Source of the DNA: Rhodospirillum sp.
GTDB taxonomy: Bacteria; Pseudomonadota; Alphaproteobacteria; Rhodospirillales; Rhodospirillaceae
Assembly: GCA_021741145.1 (NCBI GenBank)
Contig: JAIOYK010000052.1
Span: 1-42,326 of the forward strand
Direction of reading: 5' to 3'
Length of the DNA stretch: 42,326 nt
Position numbers and translations under genes: made by a program. Shown one piece after another: positions 8,187-15,040 of this stretch; positions within the stretch are counted from its first letter, which is position 1, and the number at the start of each line of letters is the position of its first letter. Under the pieces are notes generated by a model. The model was not told where the DNA came from. It searched no databases and saw only the letters and a program-made list of their open reading frames with translations.

Positions 8187-9038
8187 ATGTCCCCCTTGAA
8201 AACCGGACCGGAGCAGAATGCCCTGCCTCCCTGCGCGCTGGAGGGCGGGCTGCACGAGGTCTATGCCCTGCGCTACGCGCGCATGACCGAACGCCGCGTC
8301 CACGAGAATTTCCTGCGCCGGGACATGCACGATGGCCCGCAGCCGCTCGATTTCTTCGTCTGGATCCTGCGCGACCGCGACCACGTCATCCTGGTCGATA
8401 CTGGCTACGGCTACCGCGCGGCGGCGGAGCGGGGACGGCCCATCGATTTCTCCCCCGCCGAGGGCCTCGCCAGGGTGGGCCTGCCGCCGGAACGCATCGA
8501 AACGGTGATCCTCACCCATCTGCATTACGACCACGCGGGCGGACTGGAGGACTATCCCGAGGCCACCGTCCATATCCAGGACGCGGAGGTCTCCTTCGCC
8601 ACGGGACGCTGCATGTGCCACGAGGTCATGCGGTTCCCCTATGACGTGGAGGACGTGGCGACCTTCCTGCGCCGGGTCTACAAGGAGAAGGCCATCTTCC
8701 ACGACGGCGACACCCAACTTTTCCCCGGCGTGTCCCTGCATCTGTTACCCGGCCACGCCAAGGGCATGCAAGGTGTCCTGGTCGACACCCCGCGAGGACC
8801 CGTGCTCCTCGCCTCCGACGCCGCCCATCTCTACGCCAATCTGGAGGGGAACGCGCCCTTCTCCCTGACTATCGACGTGCCGGAGACCTTGAACAGCTAC
8901 CGGCGGATCCACGACCTCTCGCCGGGCGCCGACCATGTGATTCCCGGCCACGACCCCCTGGTGCGCGCCCGCTATCCGGCGATGACCGTTAACGGCGTGG
9001 AGTTGATCCGTCTGCACCTACCGCCCCACTCGCCCTGA
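8187..9038 (+). CDS. MBL-fold hydrolase, N-acyl homoserine lactonase-like
   Basis: A 283-residue metallo-beta-lactamase-fold enzyme. The dinuclear metal site is complete: HLHYDH at 111-116, His190 in LLPGH, Asp211 in ASDAAHLY and His255 in VIPGHD. Tyr216 lies near where lactonases of the AiiA/AttM type have their catalytic tyrosine. An AAAGGA ribosome-binding site precedes the ATG. It is co-directional with the upstream flavoenzyme and overlaps the convergent oxidoreductase gene by 21 bases. In this context opening of a lactone intermediate, or thioester hydrolysis, is more likely than quorum quenching, but that is inference. Confidence 0.85.
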   Translation: MSPLKTGPEQNALPPCALEGGLHEVYALRYARMTERRVHENFLRRDMHDGPQPLDFFVWILRDRDHVILVDTGYGYRAAAERGRPIDFSPAEGLARVGLPPERIETVILTHLHYDHAGGLEDYPEATVHIQDAEVSFATGRCMCHEVMRFPYDVEDVATFLRRVYKEKAIFHDGDTQLFPGVSLHLLPGHAKGMQGVLVDTPRGPVLLASDAAHLYANLEGNAPFSLTIDVPETLNSYRRIHDLSPGADHVIPGHDPLVRARYPAMTVNGVELIRLHLPPHSP

Positions 9039-10193
9039 CGGCGGCCTCTCCCCGTCGAGGGCGCGGAGCGTCTTTTCCCGGCGCTCCAACCACCATCCAT
9101 ACTGGACCGGCCAACGGTCGTAAACCGCGCCCTCGCCGCCAAGGCCGAGGGCGGCATGGGCGTGCTGGGGCCAGTTGGGATCGTTCAGGGCCTCGCGACC
9201 GATGGCGACGAGGTCACAACGCTCTCCGGCGATGGCCTGGTCGGCCAGGGTCGCCTCGGTGATCAGCCCCACGGCCATGGTTCGGATTCCCGCGCCCTCG
9301 CGAACCTTGTGGGCCAGCGGGATCTGGAAGCCATATCCCGAAGGTCCGCCCGCCGTGGAGGCCGAATGGCCGCCAATGCCACCGGAAGAACAGTCGATGA
9401 CGTCCACCCCCCGCTCCTTGAGGGCGGCGGCGAGGCGGATGGTCTCCGCGAAGGGGCGTCCGTCAGCCACCCCATCTTCCATGGACAGCCGGGTGAAGAG
9501 GGGCCTGTCCTCCGGCCAGACCGCGCGCAGATCCGCCGCCACCTCGAGGGCGAGCCGGTGGCGGCCCGCGAAATCACCGCCATAGGCGTCGCTCCGCCGG
9601 TTGGTCGCCGGACACATGAAGGAATGCAACAGGAAACCGTGGGCGGCATGGATCTCGATCAGGTCGAAGCCCGCCACCTCGGCCCGCCGTGCCGCCGCGA
9701 TGAAGGCCGCGCGAATGCCCGCGATGTCCGCGTCCTCCAGAACCCGGGGCGTCTGATAGGCCTCGCCGAAGGGGATGGCGCTCGGCCCGACGAGTGGCCA
9801 GGGCCGGTCGCCGCGGGCGAAGTCGTCCTCCCCCAAGGGACCGTTGCCATGCCACGGGCGCTGGCGACAGGCCTTGCGGCCGCCGTGGACCAATTGGATG
9901 CCGATGGCGGCCCCTTGCGCCTTCACCAGCCGGACAATGCGCGCGAGCGGCTCGATCTGAAAGTCGTCCCACAGCCCCAGGTCACCATGACTGATCCGCC
10001 CCTCCGGGGAGACGCTGGTCGCCTCCACCATCACCAAACCCGCCCCGCCCAAGGCGAACCGGCCGTAGTGGGCCAGATGAAAGTCCTCGGCCAAACCCTC
10101 GGTGGCGGAATACATACACATGGATGATATCGCCACACGGTTGCGCAGGGTCAGGCCCCGCAGGGTCAAGGAATCGAAGAGGCGGATCGACAT
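9018..10193 (-). CDS. YqjM-like old yellow enzyme (NADH:flavin oxidoreductase)
   Basis: A 391-residue FMN-dependent ene-reductase. It has the thermophilic-like/YqjM hallmarks: Cys26 and Tyr28 in SSMCMYS and His182/His185 in EIHAAHGFLLHSF, followed by PATNRRSDAYGG. Such enzymes reduce the C=C bond of enals and enones with NAD(P)H in the cytoplasm. The frame is open to 10262, but MSIRLFDSLTLRGL at 10193 matches the family start and has a GGAG upstream. The gene has its own candidate operator and promoter (10251-10279) and converges on the MBL gene. A second flavin ene-reductase so close to the multidomain one suggests two different reduction steps. Confidence 0.9.
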   Translation of the reverse strand: MSIRLFDSLTLRGLTLRNRVAISSMCMYSATEGLAEDFHLAHYGRFALGGAGLVMVEATSVSPEGRISHGDLGLWDDFQIEPLARIVRLVKAQGAAIGIQLVHGGRKACRQRPWHGNGPLGEDDFARGDRPWPLVGPSAIPFGEAYQTPRVLEDADIAGIRAAFIAAARRAEVAGFDLIEIHAAHGFLLHSFMCPATNRRSDAYGGDFAGRHRLALEVAADLRAVWPEDRPLFTRLSMEDGVADGRPFAETIRLAAALKERGVDVIDCSSGGIGGHSASTAGGPSGYGFQIPLAHKVREGAGIRTMAVGLITEATLADQAIAGERCDLVAIGREALNDPNWPQHAHAALGLGGEGAVYDRWPVQYGWWLERREKTLRALDGERPPSGRVGR

Positions 10194-10250
10194 GACTTCG
10201 GTGCTCCTGGGTGAGACGGTCGGAGGAAGCGCGGACGCGCGTCTAAAAAT

Positions 10251-10279
10251 ACGATATATCATCTAAATGATTACAACAA
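10251..10279 (-). promoter_or_regulatory. Candidate promoter for the YqjM-like gene
   Basis: Minus-strand TTGTTG (10279 to 10274), a 17-base spacer and TATCGT (10256 to 10251). The palindrome at 10258-10271 fills the spacer. Both hexamers are imperfect (4 of 6 for the -10). Confidence 0.4.
10258..10271. promoter_or_regulatory. Candidate GntR-family operator, site 3 (best copy)
   Basis: ATCATCTAAATGAT is a perfect match to ATCATnTAnATGAT with fully symmetric 5-bp arms. It is about 65 bases upstream of the YqjM-like start codon. Confidence 0.65.
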
Positions 10280-10307
10280 CCCCACCAACCCTTTCCGCGG
10301 TGCGCAA

Positions 10308-10321
10308 ACAATATAAATGAT
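10308..10321. promoter_or_regulatory. Candidate GntR-family operator, site 4 (crotonase-gntR operon)
   Basis: ACAATATAAATGAT, 10 of 12 fixed positions. It directly abuts the TTGACA box of the crotonase-gntR promoter, so the regulator would control its own operon. It lies 36 bases from site 3, about 50 bp centre to centre. Confidence 0.5.
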
Positions 10322-10350
10322 TTGACAGTTACGAGGGCCCAGCCTAGGCT
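10322..10350 (+). promoter_or_regulatory. Candidate sigma70 promoter for the crotonase-gntR operon
   Basis: Perfect TTGACA at 10322-10327, a 17-base spacer and TAGGCT (3 of 6) at 10345-10350, about 50 bases before the crotonase start codon. Confidence 0.45.
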
Positions 10351-10406
10351 TACTTCCAAGGGATGGCATAGATCGGGAGGGCTTGCCCTAACGGTCCGAC
10401 CCCAAG

Positions 10407-11246
10407 ATGACAACAACCGAGACAGGCCCAATGAAAGACATGGAACAACCGGGGAGACCCATCCTCGCGCGGGTCCTTCGACCCGGGATTCTCGAACTTC
10501 GGTTGAACCGTCCGGAGCGCCTGAACGCCCTGGACCAGGCCATGGTCGACGAACTGCTGGAGATGCTCGACAAGGCCGGATGCGAGGACCCCGATAGCGA
10601 GCCGACGAAGGTTCTCCTCCTACGCGGCGTGGGACGGGCCTTCTGCGCGGGCGCCGACCTTAAGGAGCGGAACGGCATGTCCGAGTCCGAACGCTACGCC
10701 CACAACCGCGCCATCAATCGGACCGTCAACGCCCTGGCCGACACACCTTTCCCCACCATAGCCGTCATCAATGGCCTCGCTCTGGGCGGCGGATGCGAAT
10801 TGGCGCTCGCCTGTGACTTGCGGTTCGCCGCCGATGCGGCGATCATTGGCCTGACAGAGGCGCGGATCGGCGCGATCCCCGGGGCCGGAGGCAGCCAACG
10901 CCTACCCCGATTGATCGGAACGGCGCGCGCCCTGGAAATGATGTATTCCGGCGAGCCGATCACCGTCGAGACCGCCGCCCGCTGGGGTCTCGTCAACGGC
11001 GTCGCCCCGGCCGAGGACCTGGACGCCACCGTCCTCGCCATCGCCGAGACCCTGGCGAGTCGATCACGCGGAACCGCGGCGATACTGAAGCGGGTAGTAT
11101 ATGATGGGCTTGACCGGCCGCTGGCCGACGGCCTGGGCCTAGAGCACGCGGCCATCCTCGATATCTTTCGTTCGGACGCCTATGCCGAGGGACTGGCCGC
11201 CTTCGCCGAGAAGCGCGCCCCGGATTTCGATAAACGGAGAATATAA
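10407..11246 (+). CDS. Enoyl-CoA hydratase/isomerase (crotonase family)
   Basis: A 279-residue crotonase. The oxyanion-hole segments FCAGADLKE (79-87) and GLALGGGCELA (123-133) are intact. Both acid/base glutamates of true hydratases are present, Glu131 in GCELALACD and Glu151 in LTEARIGAIPGAGGSQ. The overall look is that of the AUH/EchA group acting on short or branched enoyl-CoA esters. It is the first gene of a two-gene operon; gntR starts 5 bases after its stop. An in-frame ATG at 10431 is an alternative start, as no strong ribosome-binding site decides between them. Confidence 0.9.
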   Translation: MTTTETGPMKDMEQPGRPILARVLRPGILELRLNRPERLNALDQAMVDELLEMLDKAGCEDPDSEPTKVLLLRGVGRAFCAGADLKERNGMSESERYAHNRAINRTVNALADTPFPTIAVINGLALGGGCELALACDLRFAADAAIIGLTEARIGAIPGAGGSQRLPRLIGTARALEMMYSGEPITVETAARWGLVNGVAPAEDLDATVLAIAETLASRSRGTAAILKRVVYDGLDRPLADGLGLEHAAILDIFRSDAYAEGLAAFAEKRAPDFDKRRI

Positions 11247-11251
11247 TCCCG

Positions 11252-12007
11252 ATGGAAGACGGCGTTTCCATTTCAATGAGCAAGTCGGAGCAGGTCGCCC
11301 AGCTTCTGCTAGCCCAGATCATTGATACGGGCATCAAGCCCGGAACCAGTTTCGGCACGGAGGCTTCGCTTCTCGAACGCTATCGCGTCAGCCGCCCAAC
11401 CCTGCGGGAAAGCCTGCGCATTCTGGAATCCCACGGTGTGCTCAGCCTACGCCCCGGTCCCCGGGGAGGCATCATCATCAACAAGCCCAGCGTCGATTTC
11501 CTGGCCCATACCCTGTCGGTCTATCTGCGGCTGAACGACGTCCCTTTCATCGCCGTGGTCCATGCCCGCGAGGCCATCGAACCGGCCCTTGCCCGCGAGG
11601 CCGCCCGTAACGGCACCGATGAGCATTTCCGCGAGATGGGGGACTCCATCGCCCGGATGGCCGCCATCCGCAACGATCAGAAAACCTTTATCGAGGAAAA
11701 CAGGGTTTTCCATGGCCTGATCGCCAAGGCGGCGGCCAACCCGGTGCTCGCCGCCTTCTGGTCGACCATCAGCATCCTCGCCAGCGGCGAAGGGCATGGC
11801 GTTCGTTATTCAGCCCGCAACCAAGCCCATGTGGTCGATGCTCACCGCCGCATCCTGGAAGCCTGCCAGGCCCGCGACGAGGAAGCCGCCGCGGCCGTCA
11901 TGGGCGAACACGTCCGTGAACTGGAAGCCCTGTTGCGCGCCCGATACCAGGAACTTCTGGACGAACCCACGCGGATCGCCTCGCGACCAAGCCGGAAGAT
12001 CGGCTGA
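11252..12007 (+). CDS. GntR-family transcriptional regulator, FadR/FCD subfamily
   Basis: A 251-residue DNA-binding regulator. The N-terminal winged helix-turn-helix spans about 12-80, with GTEASLLERYRVSRPTLRES as the helix-turn-helix core and LRPGPRGGIIIN as the wing. The C-terminal FCD ligand domain (about 95-235) has the expected metal/ligand histidines (FHGLIAKAAANP, AHVVDAHRRI, MGEHVRELE). Such regulators usually repress catabolic operons and release DNA on binding a carboxylate or acyl-CoA. It is the only regulator in Block A, and six palindromes lie in front of the neighbouring units, so it is the likely regulon controller. A rho-independent terminator follows directly. Confidence 0.92.
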   Translation: MEDGVSISMSKSEQVAQLLLAQIIDTGIKPGTSFGTEASLLERYRVSRPTLRESLRILESHGVLSLRPGPRGGIIINKPSVDFLAHTLSVYLRLNDVPFIAVVHAREAIEPALAREAARNGTDEHFREMGDSIARMAAIRNDQKTFIEENRVFHGLIAKAAANPVLAAFWSTISILASGEGHGVRYSARNQAHVVDAHRRILEACQARDEEAAAAVMGEHVRELEALLRARYQELLDEPTRIASRPSRKIG

Positions 12008-12019
12008 CCCGGGAAGCGG

Positions 12020-12053
12020 GAGAGGCCCGCCTTGGGGCGGGCCTCTCTTTTTT
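12020..12053 (+). terminator. Rho-independent terminator after gntR
   Basis: A perfect 12-bp stem (12020-12031 with 12036-12047), a TTGG loop and six T residues at 12048-12053. It starts 12 bases after the gntR stop codon. Confidence 0.93.
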
Positions 12054-12072
12054 CTCTAATAATGTAGATGAT
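12032..12072 (+). promoter_or_regulatory. Candidate promoter and GntR operator site 5 (acyl-CoA dehydrogenase)
   Basis: The operator at 12059-12072 reads ATAATGTAGATGAT, 11 of 12 fixed positions. A possible promoter, TTGGGG (12032-12037), 17 bases, TCTAAT (12055-12060, 5 of 6), starts inside the terminator hairpin and ends at the operator. The -35 is weak. The start codon is 18 bases after the operator. Confidence 0.45.
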
Positions 12073-12090
12073 CTATAGGAACTGACTCAC

Positions 12091-13257
12091 ATGGAATTCT
12101 CTCTCACCGAAGAGCAACGGGCCATGGTCGAAACGGTACGCGCGCTGTGCCGCGACCAGTTCAAGGGCCGCGCCATGAAATGGATGGATGGTACCTTCCC
12201 CTGGGAAAACATCAAGGAGCTGGCGGAGCTCGGCGTTCTCGGCATGGCCGTGCCGGAGGAATACGGTGGCCTCGGCCTGCCCGTTCTCGACACCGCCCTG
12301 GTCCTGGAGGAGTTGGGCAAGACCTGCTACGTGACGGCGATGGCGGTGATGGGTGAAGTCGGCGTCCAGACCAAGATCATCGCCACTTATGCCCCCGAGG
12401 AGATCAAACGGCGCCTGTTGCCCGGTGTCTGCAGTGGAGAGGTGATCCTGGCCGTCTGCATGACAGAGCCCCATGCAGGCACGGATGTGGCCAACTTCAA
12501 GACCAATGTGGTGGTCAAGGGTGATCGCCTCGTCCTCAAGGGCACCAAAACCCTCATCAGCCGCGTCGACGAAGCCAAGGCCTTCGTGGTCTTCACCCGC
12601 GTCGACGGCAAGCCGGGGCGCGAGGGTATCGGCTGTGTGCTCATCGAGAACGACACCCCGGGCTTCGAGATCATCTCCCGCTACCACACCATGGGCGGCG
12701 AGAACCTGGCGGAGATCCAGTTCAACGACTGCGAACTGCCGGTGGAGAACCTGATCGTCAAGGAAGATGGCTTCCGCCGCCTGCTCAACGCCTTCAACAC
12801 CCAGCGCTGTCTCAACCCCTCCATCTCCCTGGGTCTGGCCGAAGGCGCCTTCGAGGAGGCCGTGCGCTACAGCCGCGATCGCGAGGCCTTCGGGCGGCCC
12901 ATCGGCACCATGCAGGGCATGCGCTGGAAACTGGCGGAAATGTATCGCGATATCGAAGTCGGGCGATCAGTTCTCTACCGCGCCTGCGCCACGGCTAATC
13001 CCTTCCCTGACCCCCACATGGCCGCCATCGCCAAGCTCTACAACAACGAGATGGCTGTCCGTGTCACCAGCGAGGCCATTCAGGTGCATGGCGGTTACGG
13101 CTTCACAGACGAATTCCCCGTGTCGCGATTCTACCGGGGGGCCCGTTACGGCAGCCTTGGCGGGGGTACCCACGAGACCCTGAAGGACCTGGTGGGCAAA
13201 AAGATCTACAACGGCTTCTCGGACCACGACGGCTTCCTCGGCATGGGGAACTTCTGA
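12091..13257 (+). CDS. Acyl-CoA dehydrogenase family protein with atypical catalytic-base positions
   Basis: A 388-residue flavoprotein with the whole acyl-CoA dehydrogenase architecture: an N-terminal helical domain, a FAD/substrate-contact strand CMTEPHAGTD at 123-132 and a C-terminal helical domain ending VHGGYGFTDEFPVSRFYRGARY. It should oxidise an acyl-CoA to an enoyl-CoA with electrons passed to ETF. The usual catalytic glutamate of the YEGT motif aligns with Gly358 (SLGGGT). The alternative position used by isovaleryl- and long-chain enzymes (LxxER) reads FNTQR, with Gln238. The base is therefore elsewhere, or the chemistry differs. It is a single-gene unit with its own operator and terminator. 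Confidence 0.87.
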   Translation: MEFSLTEEQRAMVETVRALCRDQFKGRAMKWMDGTFPWENIKELAELGVLGMAVPEEYGGLGLPVLDTALVLEELGKTCYVTAMAVMGEVGVQTKIIATYAPEEIKRRLLPGVCSGEVILAVCMTEPHAGTDVANFKTNVVVKGDRLVLKGTKTLISRVDEAKAFVVFTRVDGKPGREGIGCVLIENDTPGFEIISRYHTMGGENLAEIQFNDCELPVENLIVKEDGFRRLLNAFNTQRCLNPSISLGLAEGAFEEAVRYSRDREAFGRPIGTMQGMRWKLAEMYRDIEVGRSVLYRACATANPFPDPHMAAIAKLYNNEMAVRVTSEAIQVHGGYGFTDEFPVSRFYRGARYGSLGGGTHETLKDLVGKKIYNGFSDHDGFLGMGNF

Positions 13258-13349
13258 TCCCCGTTCCGGTCAGCCTCCCAAGCCAAGCCTCGGCGCGGGG
13301 TAGGCCCCCTCCCGGGGTCCCACTCTTCCTCCTATCCCGCGCGCGCCTT

Positions 13350-13390
13350 GGGGAGAGACGCTTCCAGCGTCTCTCCCCCTTTTCTTGTTT
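13350..13390 (+). terminator. Rho-independent terminator after acyl-CoA dehydrogenase
   Basis: A perfect 13-bp stem (13350-13362 with 13366-13378), a 3-base loop and a T-rich tail CTTTTCTTGTTT. Confidence 0.9.
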
Positions 13391-13401
13391 CCCCAACGCG
13401 T

Positions 13402-13438
13402 AAAAAGGCCCCCGAGAGCATATCCGCGCCCGGGGGCC
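13402..13438 (-). terminator. Rho-independent terminator after aldehyde dehydrogenase
   Basis: An 8-bp stem (13407-13414 with 13431-13438) read on the minus strand and followed by five T residues (A-tract at 13402-13406). It faces the plus-strand terminator, so the two convergent units are insulated. Confidence 0.85.
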
Positions 13439-13469
13439 ATCCAACCCCTATCCTCGACCACGCGGGAGA

Positions 13470-14909
13470 TCAGTTCAAAACGAAGAAGCGCTCGTCCATC
13501 ATGTCGCGGATGGAGAACTTGGGTCCCTCGCGACCGATGCCACTGTCGCGCACGCCGCCGTAGGGCATCTGATCGGACCGCCAGCGCGAGGTTCCGTTGA
13601 CGATCACGCCTCCGGTGCGCAGCCCCTTGATGGCCTTCAGGGCGAGGTGAACGGAGGACGTGAAGATGCCGCATTGCAGGCCGAAGCGGCTGGAGGAGAT
13701 CCCCTCCATCACCATCTCCACCTCGTCATAGGGGATGACAGACATGGCGGGACCGAAGACCTCGGTGTCAACGATCCGCATGCCCTTGCTCACGTCGGAC
13801 AGGATCGTCGGCCGCATCAACGCCCCTTCCCGCTCGCCGCCAGCCAGGACCCGCGCGCCCTTTTTCGTGGCGTCCCCGACCATGCCCATCACCCGTTCCG
13901 CCGAGGCCGCGTCGATGAGCGTGCCCACGTCGGTGGCGGGATCCAAGGGGTCACCGACCACCAGCTTGGCCGCCTCCTCCAGCAGCATCGCCGTGAAGCG
14001 ATCGGCGACCGAGCGGTGGACGAAGACGTTCTGCACCGAGATGCAGCTTTGCCCGGCCAGCAGCATGGCGTTGCGCGCGCAGGCGGTGGCCGCAGTTGGC
14101 AGATCGGCGTCACCATGGACGATGGTCGGCCCCACGCCTCCGAGTTCCAGGGCGACCCGCTTCATGCCGACCTCGCGACGGATAATCTTCCCCACCTTGG
14201 TGGAGCCAGTGAAACTGACGAAGTCCACGCGGTCGTCGGAGACCATCATTGGTCCCACCGCGTCCCCATACAGCACATTGACCGCGCCCCGGGGCAGGCC
14301 CGCCTCGACAAAGCACTCGATCATCCGATGCACGCTCAAGGGCGCCATGGGCGAGGGTTTAAGAACCGACGCATTGCCCGCCGCGATAGCGGGGCCCAGC
14401 TTGTGGGCAACCATGTTCACCGGCGCGTTGAAGGGCGTGATCGCCGACACCACGCCAACGGGAAAGCGCAGCACCATGCCGATCTTACCGGAGCCGATGG
14501 GGCTGGCGTCCATGGGGATATGCGCCCCCTCGATCCGCACCGCCTCCTCGGCGCAGAGGCGCAGGGTCTCGGCGGAGCGTTCCGTCTCGAAGCGGGAGTC
14601 CTTGATGGCCTTGCCGGTCTCGCGGGTCATCGCCAGGGCGATCTCCTCGGCTCGCTCATCCACCCGGTCGGCGATGGCGCGCAGCAGGTTCGCCCGTTCA
14701 CGCGGCGGCATCTCCGCCATCACCGCCGCGCCACGCCGCGCCGCGTCGAGAGCCGCGCCGCAATCCTCCAGGGTATTGACGGGAGCCTGTCCGACTTCCT
14801 CCCCCCGATAGGGATCGCGGACGGCCTCCATCCGCTCGCCCACGTGCCATTCGCCATCGATAAGCGCTTGGGCCTGAATGTGAAAATTCCGATGATCGTC
14901 TTTCGGCAT
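13470..14909 (-). CDS. Aldehyde dehydrogenase (NAD(P)+-dependent)
   Basis: A 479-residue ALDH-superfamily enzyme oxidising an aldehyde to its acid. The catalytic set is complete: Asn161 in TPFNAP, Lys184 in LKPSP, Glu255 in LELGG and nucleophile Cys289 in GQSCIS. The FTGSTKVG cofactor motif is at about 233-240. The sequence flavour is of the lactaldehyde/phosphonoacetaldehyde dehydrogenase branch, though substrate cannot be read from it. The start MPKDDHR at 14909 has GGAG 7 bases upstream; an earlier GTG at 14936 lacks support. It is divergent from the alcohol dehydrogenase, with a shared operator between, so the pair probably acts in sequence on one alcohol. Confidence 0.93.
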   Translation of the reverse strand: MPKDDHRNFHIQAQALIDGEWHVGERMEAVRDPYRGEEVGQAPVNTLEDCGAALDAARRGAAVMAEMPPRERANLLRAIADRVDERAEEIALAMTRETGKAIKDSRFETERSAETLRLCAEEAVRIEGAHIPMDASPIGSGKIGMVLRFPVGVVSAITPFNAPVNMVAHKLGPAIAAGNASVLKPSPMAPLSVHRMIECFVEAGLPRGAVNVLYGDAVGPMMVSDDRVDFVSFTGSTKVGKIIRREVGMKRVALELGGVGPTIVHGDADLPTAATACARNAMLLAGQSCISVQNVFVHRSVADRFTAMLLEEAAKLVVGDPLDPATDVGTLIDAASAERVMGMVGDATKKGARVLAGGEREGALMRPTILSDVSKGMRIVDTEVFGPAMSVIPYDEVEMVMEGISSSRFGLQCGIFTSSVHLALKAIKGLRTGGVIVNGTSRWRSDQMPYGGVRDSGIGREGPKFSIRDMMDERFFVLN

Positions 14910-14924
14910 GGGGTAACTCCAAAT

Positions 14925-14953
14925 TTGACAGCTCACGGAAATTAAAATATATC
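14925..14953 (+). promoter_or_regulatory. Candidate sigma70 promoter for the alcohol dehydrogenase
   Basis: Perfect TTGACA at 14925-14930, a 17-base spacer and TATATC (4 of 6) at 14948-14953. The -10 overlaps the left edge of the operator at 14951. Confidence 0.5.
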
Positions 14954-14971
14954 ATTTAAATCTTTTAGCAA
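14944..14971 (-). promoter_or_regulatory. Candidate promoter for the aldehyde dehydrogenase
   Basis: Minus-strand TTGCTA (14971 to 14966), a 16-base spacer and TATTTT (14949 to 14944). The operator at 14951-14964 fills the spacer, so one site could block both divergent promoters. Confidence 0.4.
14951..14964. promoter_or_regulatory. Candidate GntR-family operator, site 6 (ADH/ALDH divergent pair)
   Basis: ATCATTTAAATCTT, 10 of 12 fixed positions. It is the weakest right arm of the six, but it is placed across both candidate promoters. Confidence 0.5.
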
Positions 14972-15040
14972 CCTGCTTCTCTAACGAGCGGGTACGCCAA
15001 TAGGCCAGACGACCGGCTTTGGAACGGAGAGAAACGGACA

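Noticed and set aside
8187-9038. Quorum-quenching role for the MBL-fold lactonase-like protein
   Set aside because: No LuxI/LuxR genes are nearby and the gene is in a catabolic regulon; the metal motif alone does not define the substrate.
13647-14945. Long plus-strand frames opposite the aldehyde dehydrogenase
   Set aside because: The minus strand carries the complete catalytic set Asn161, Lys184, Glu255 and Cys289; the plus frames have no family features.
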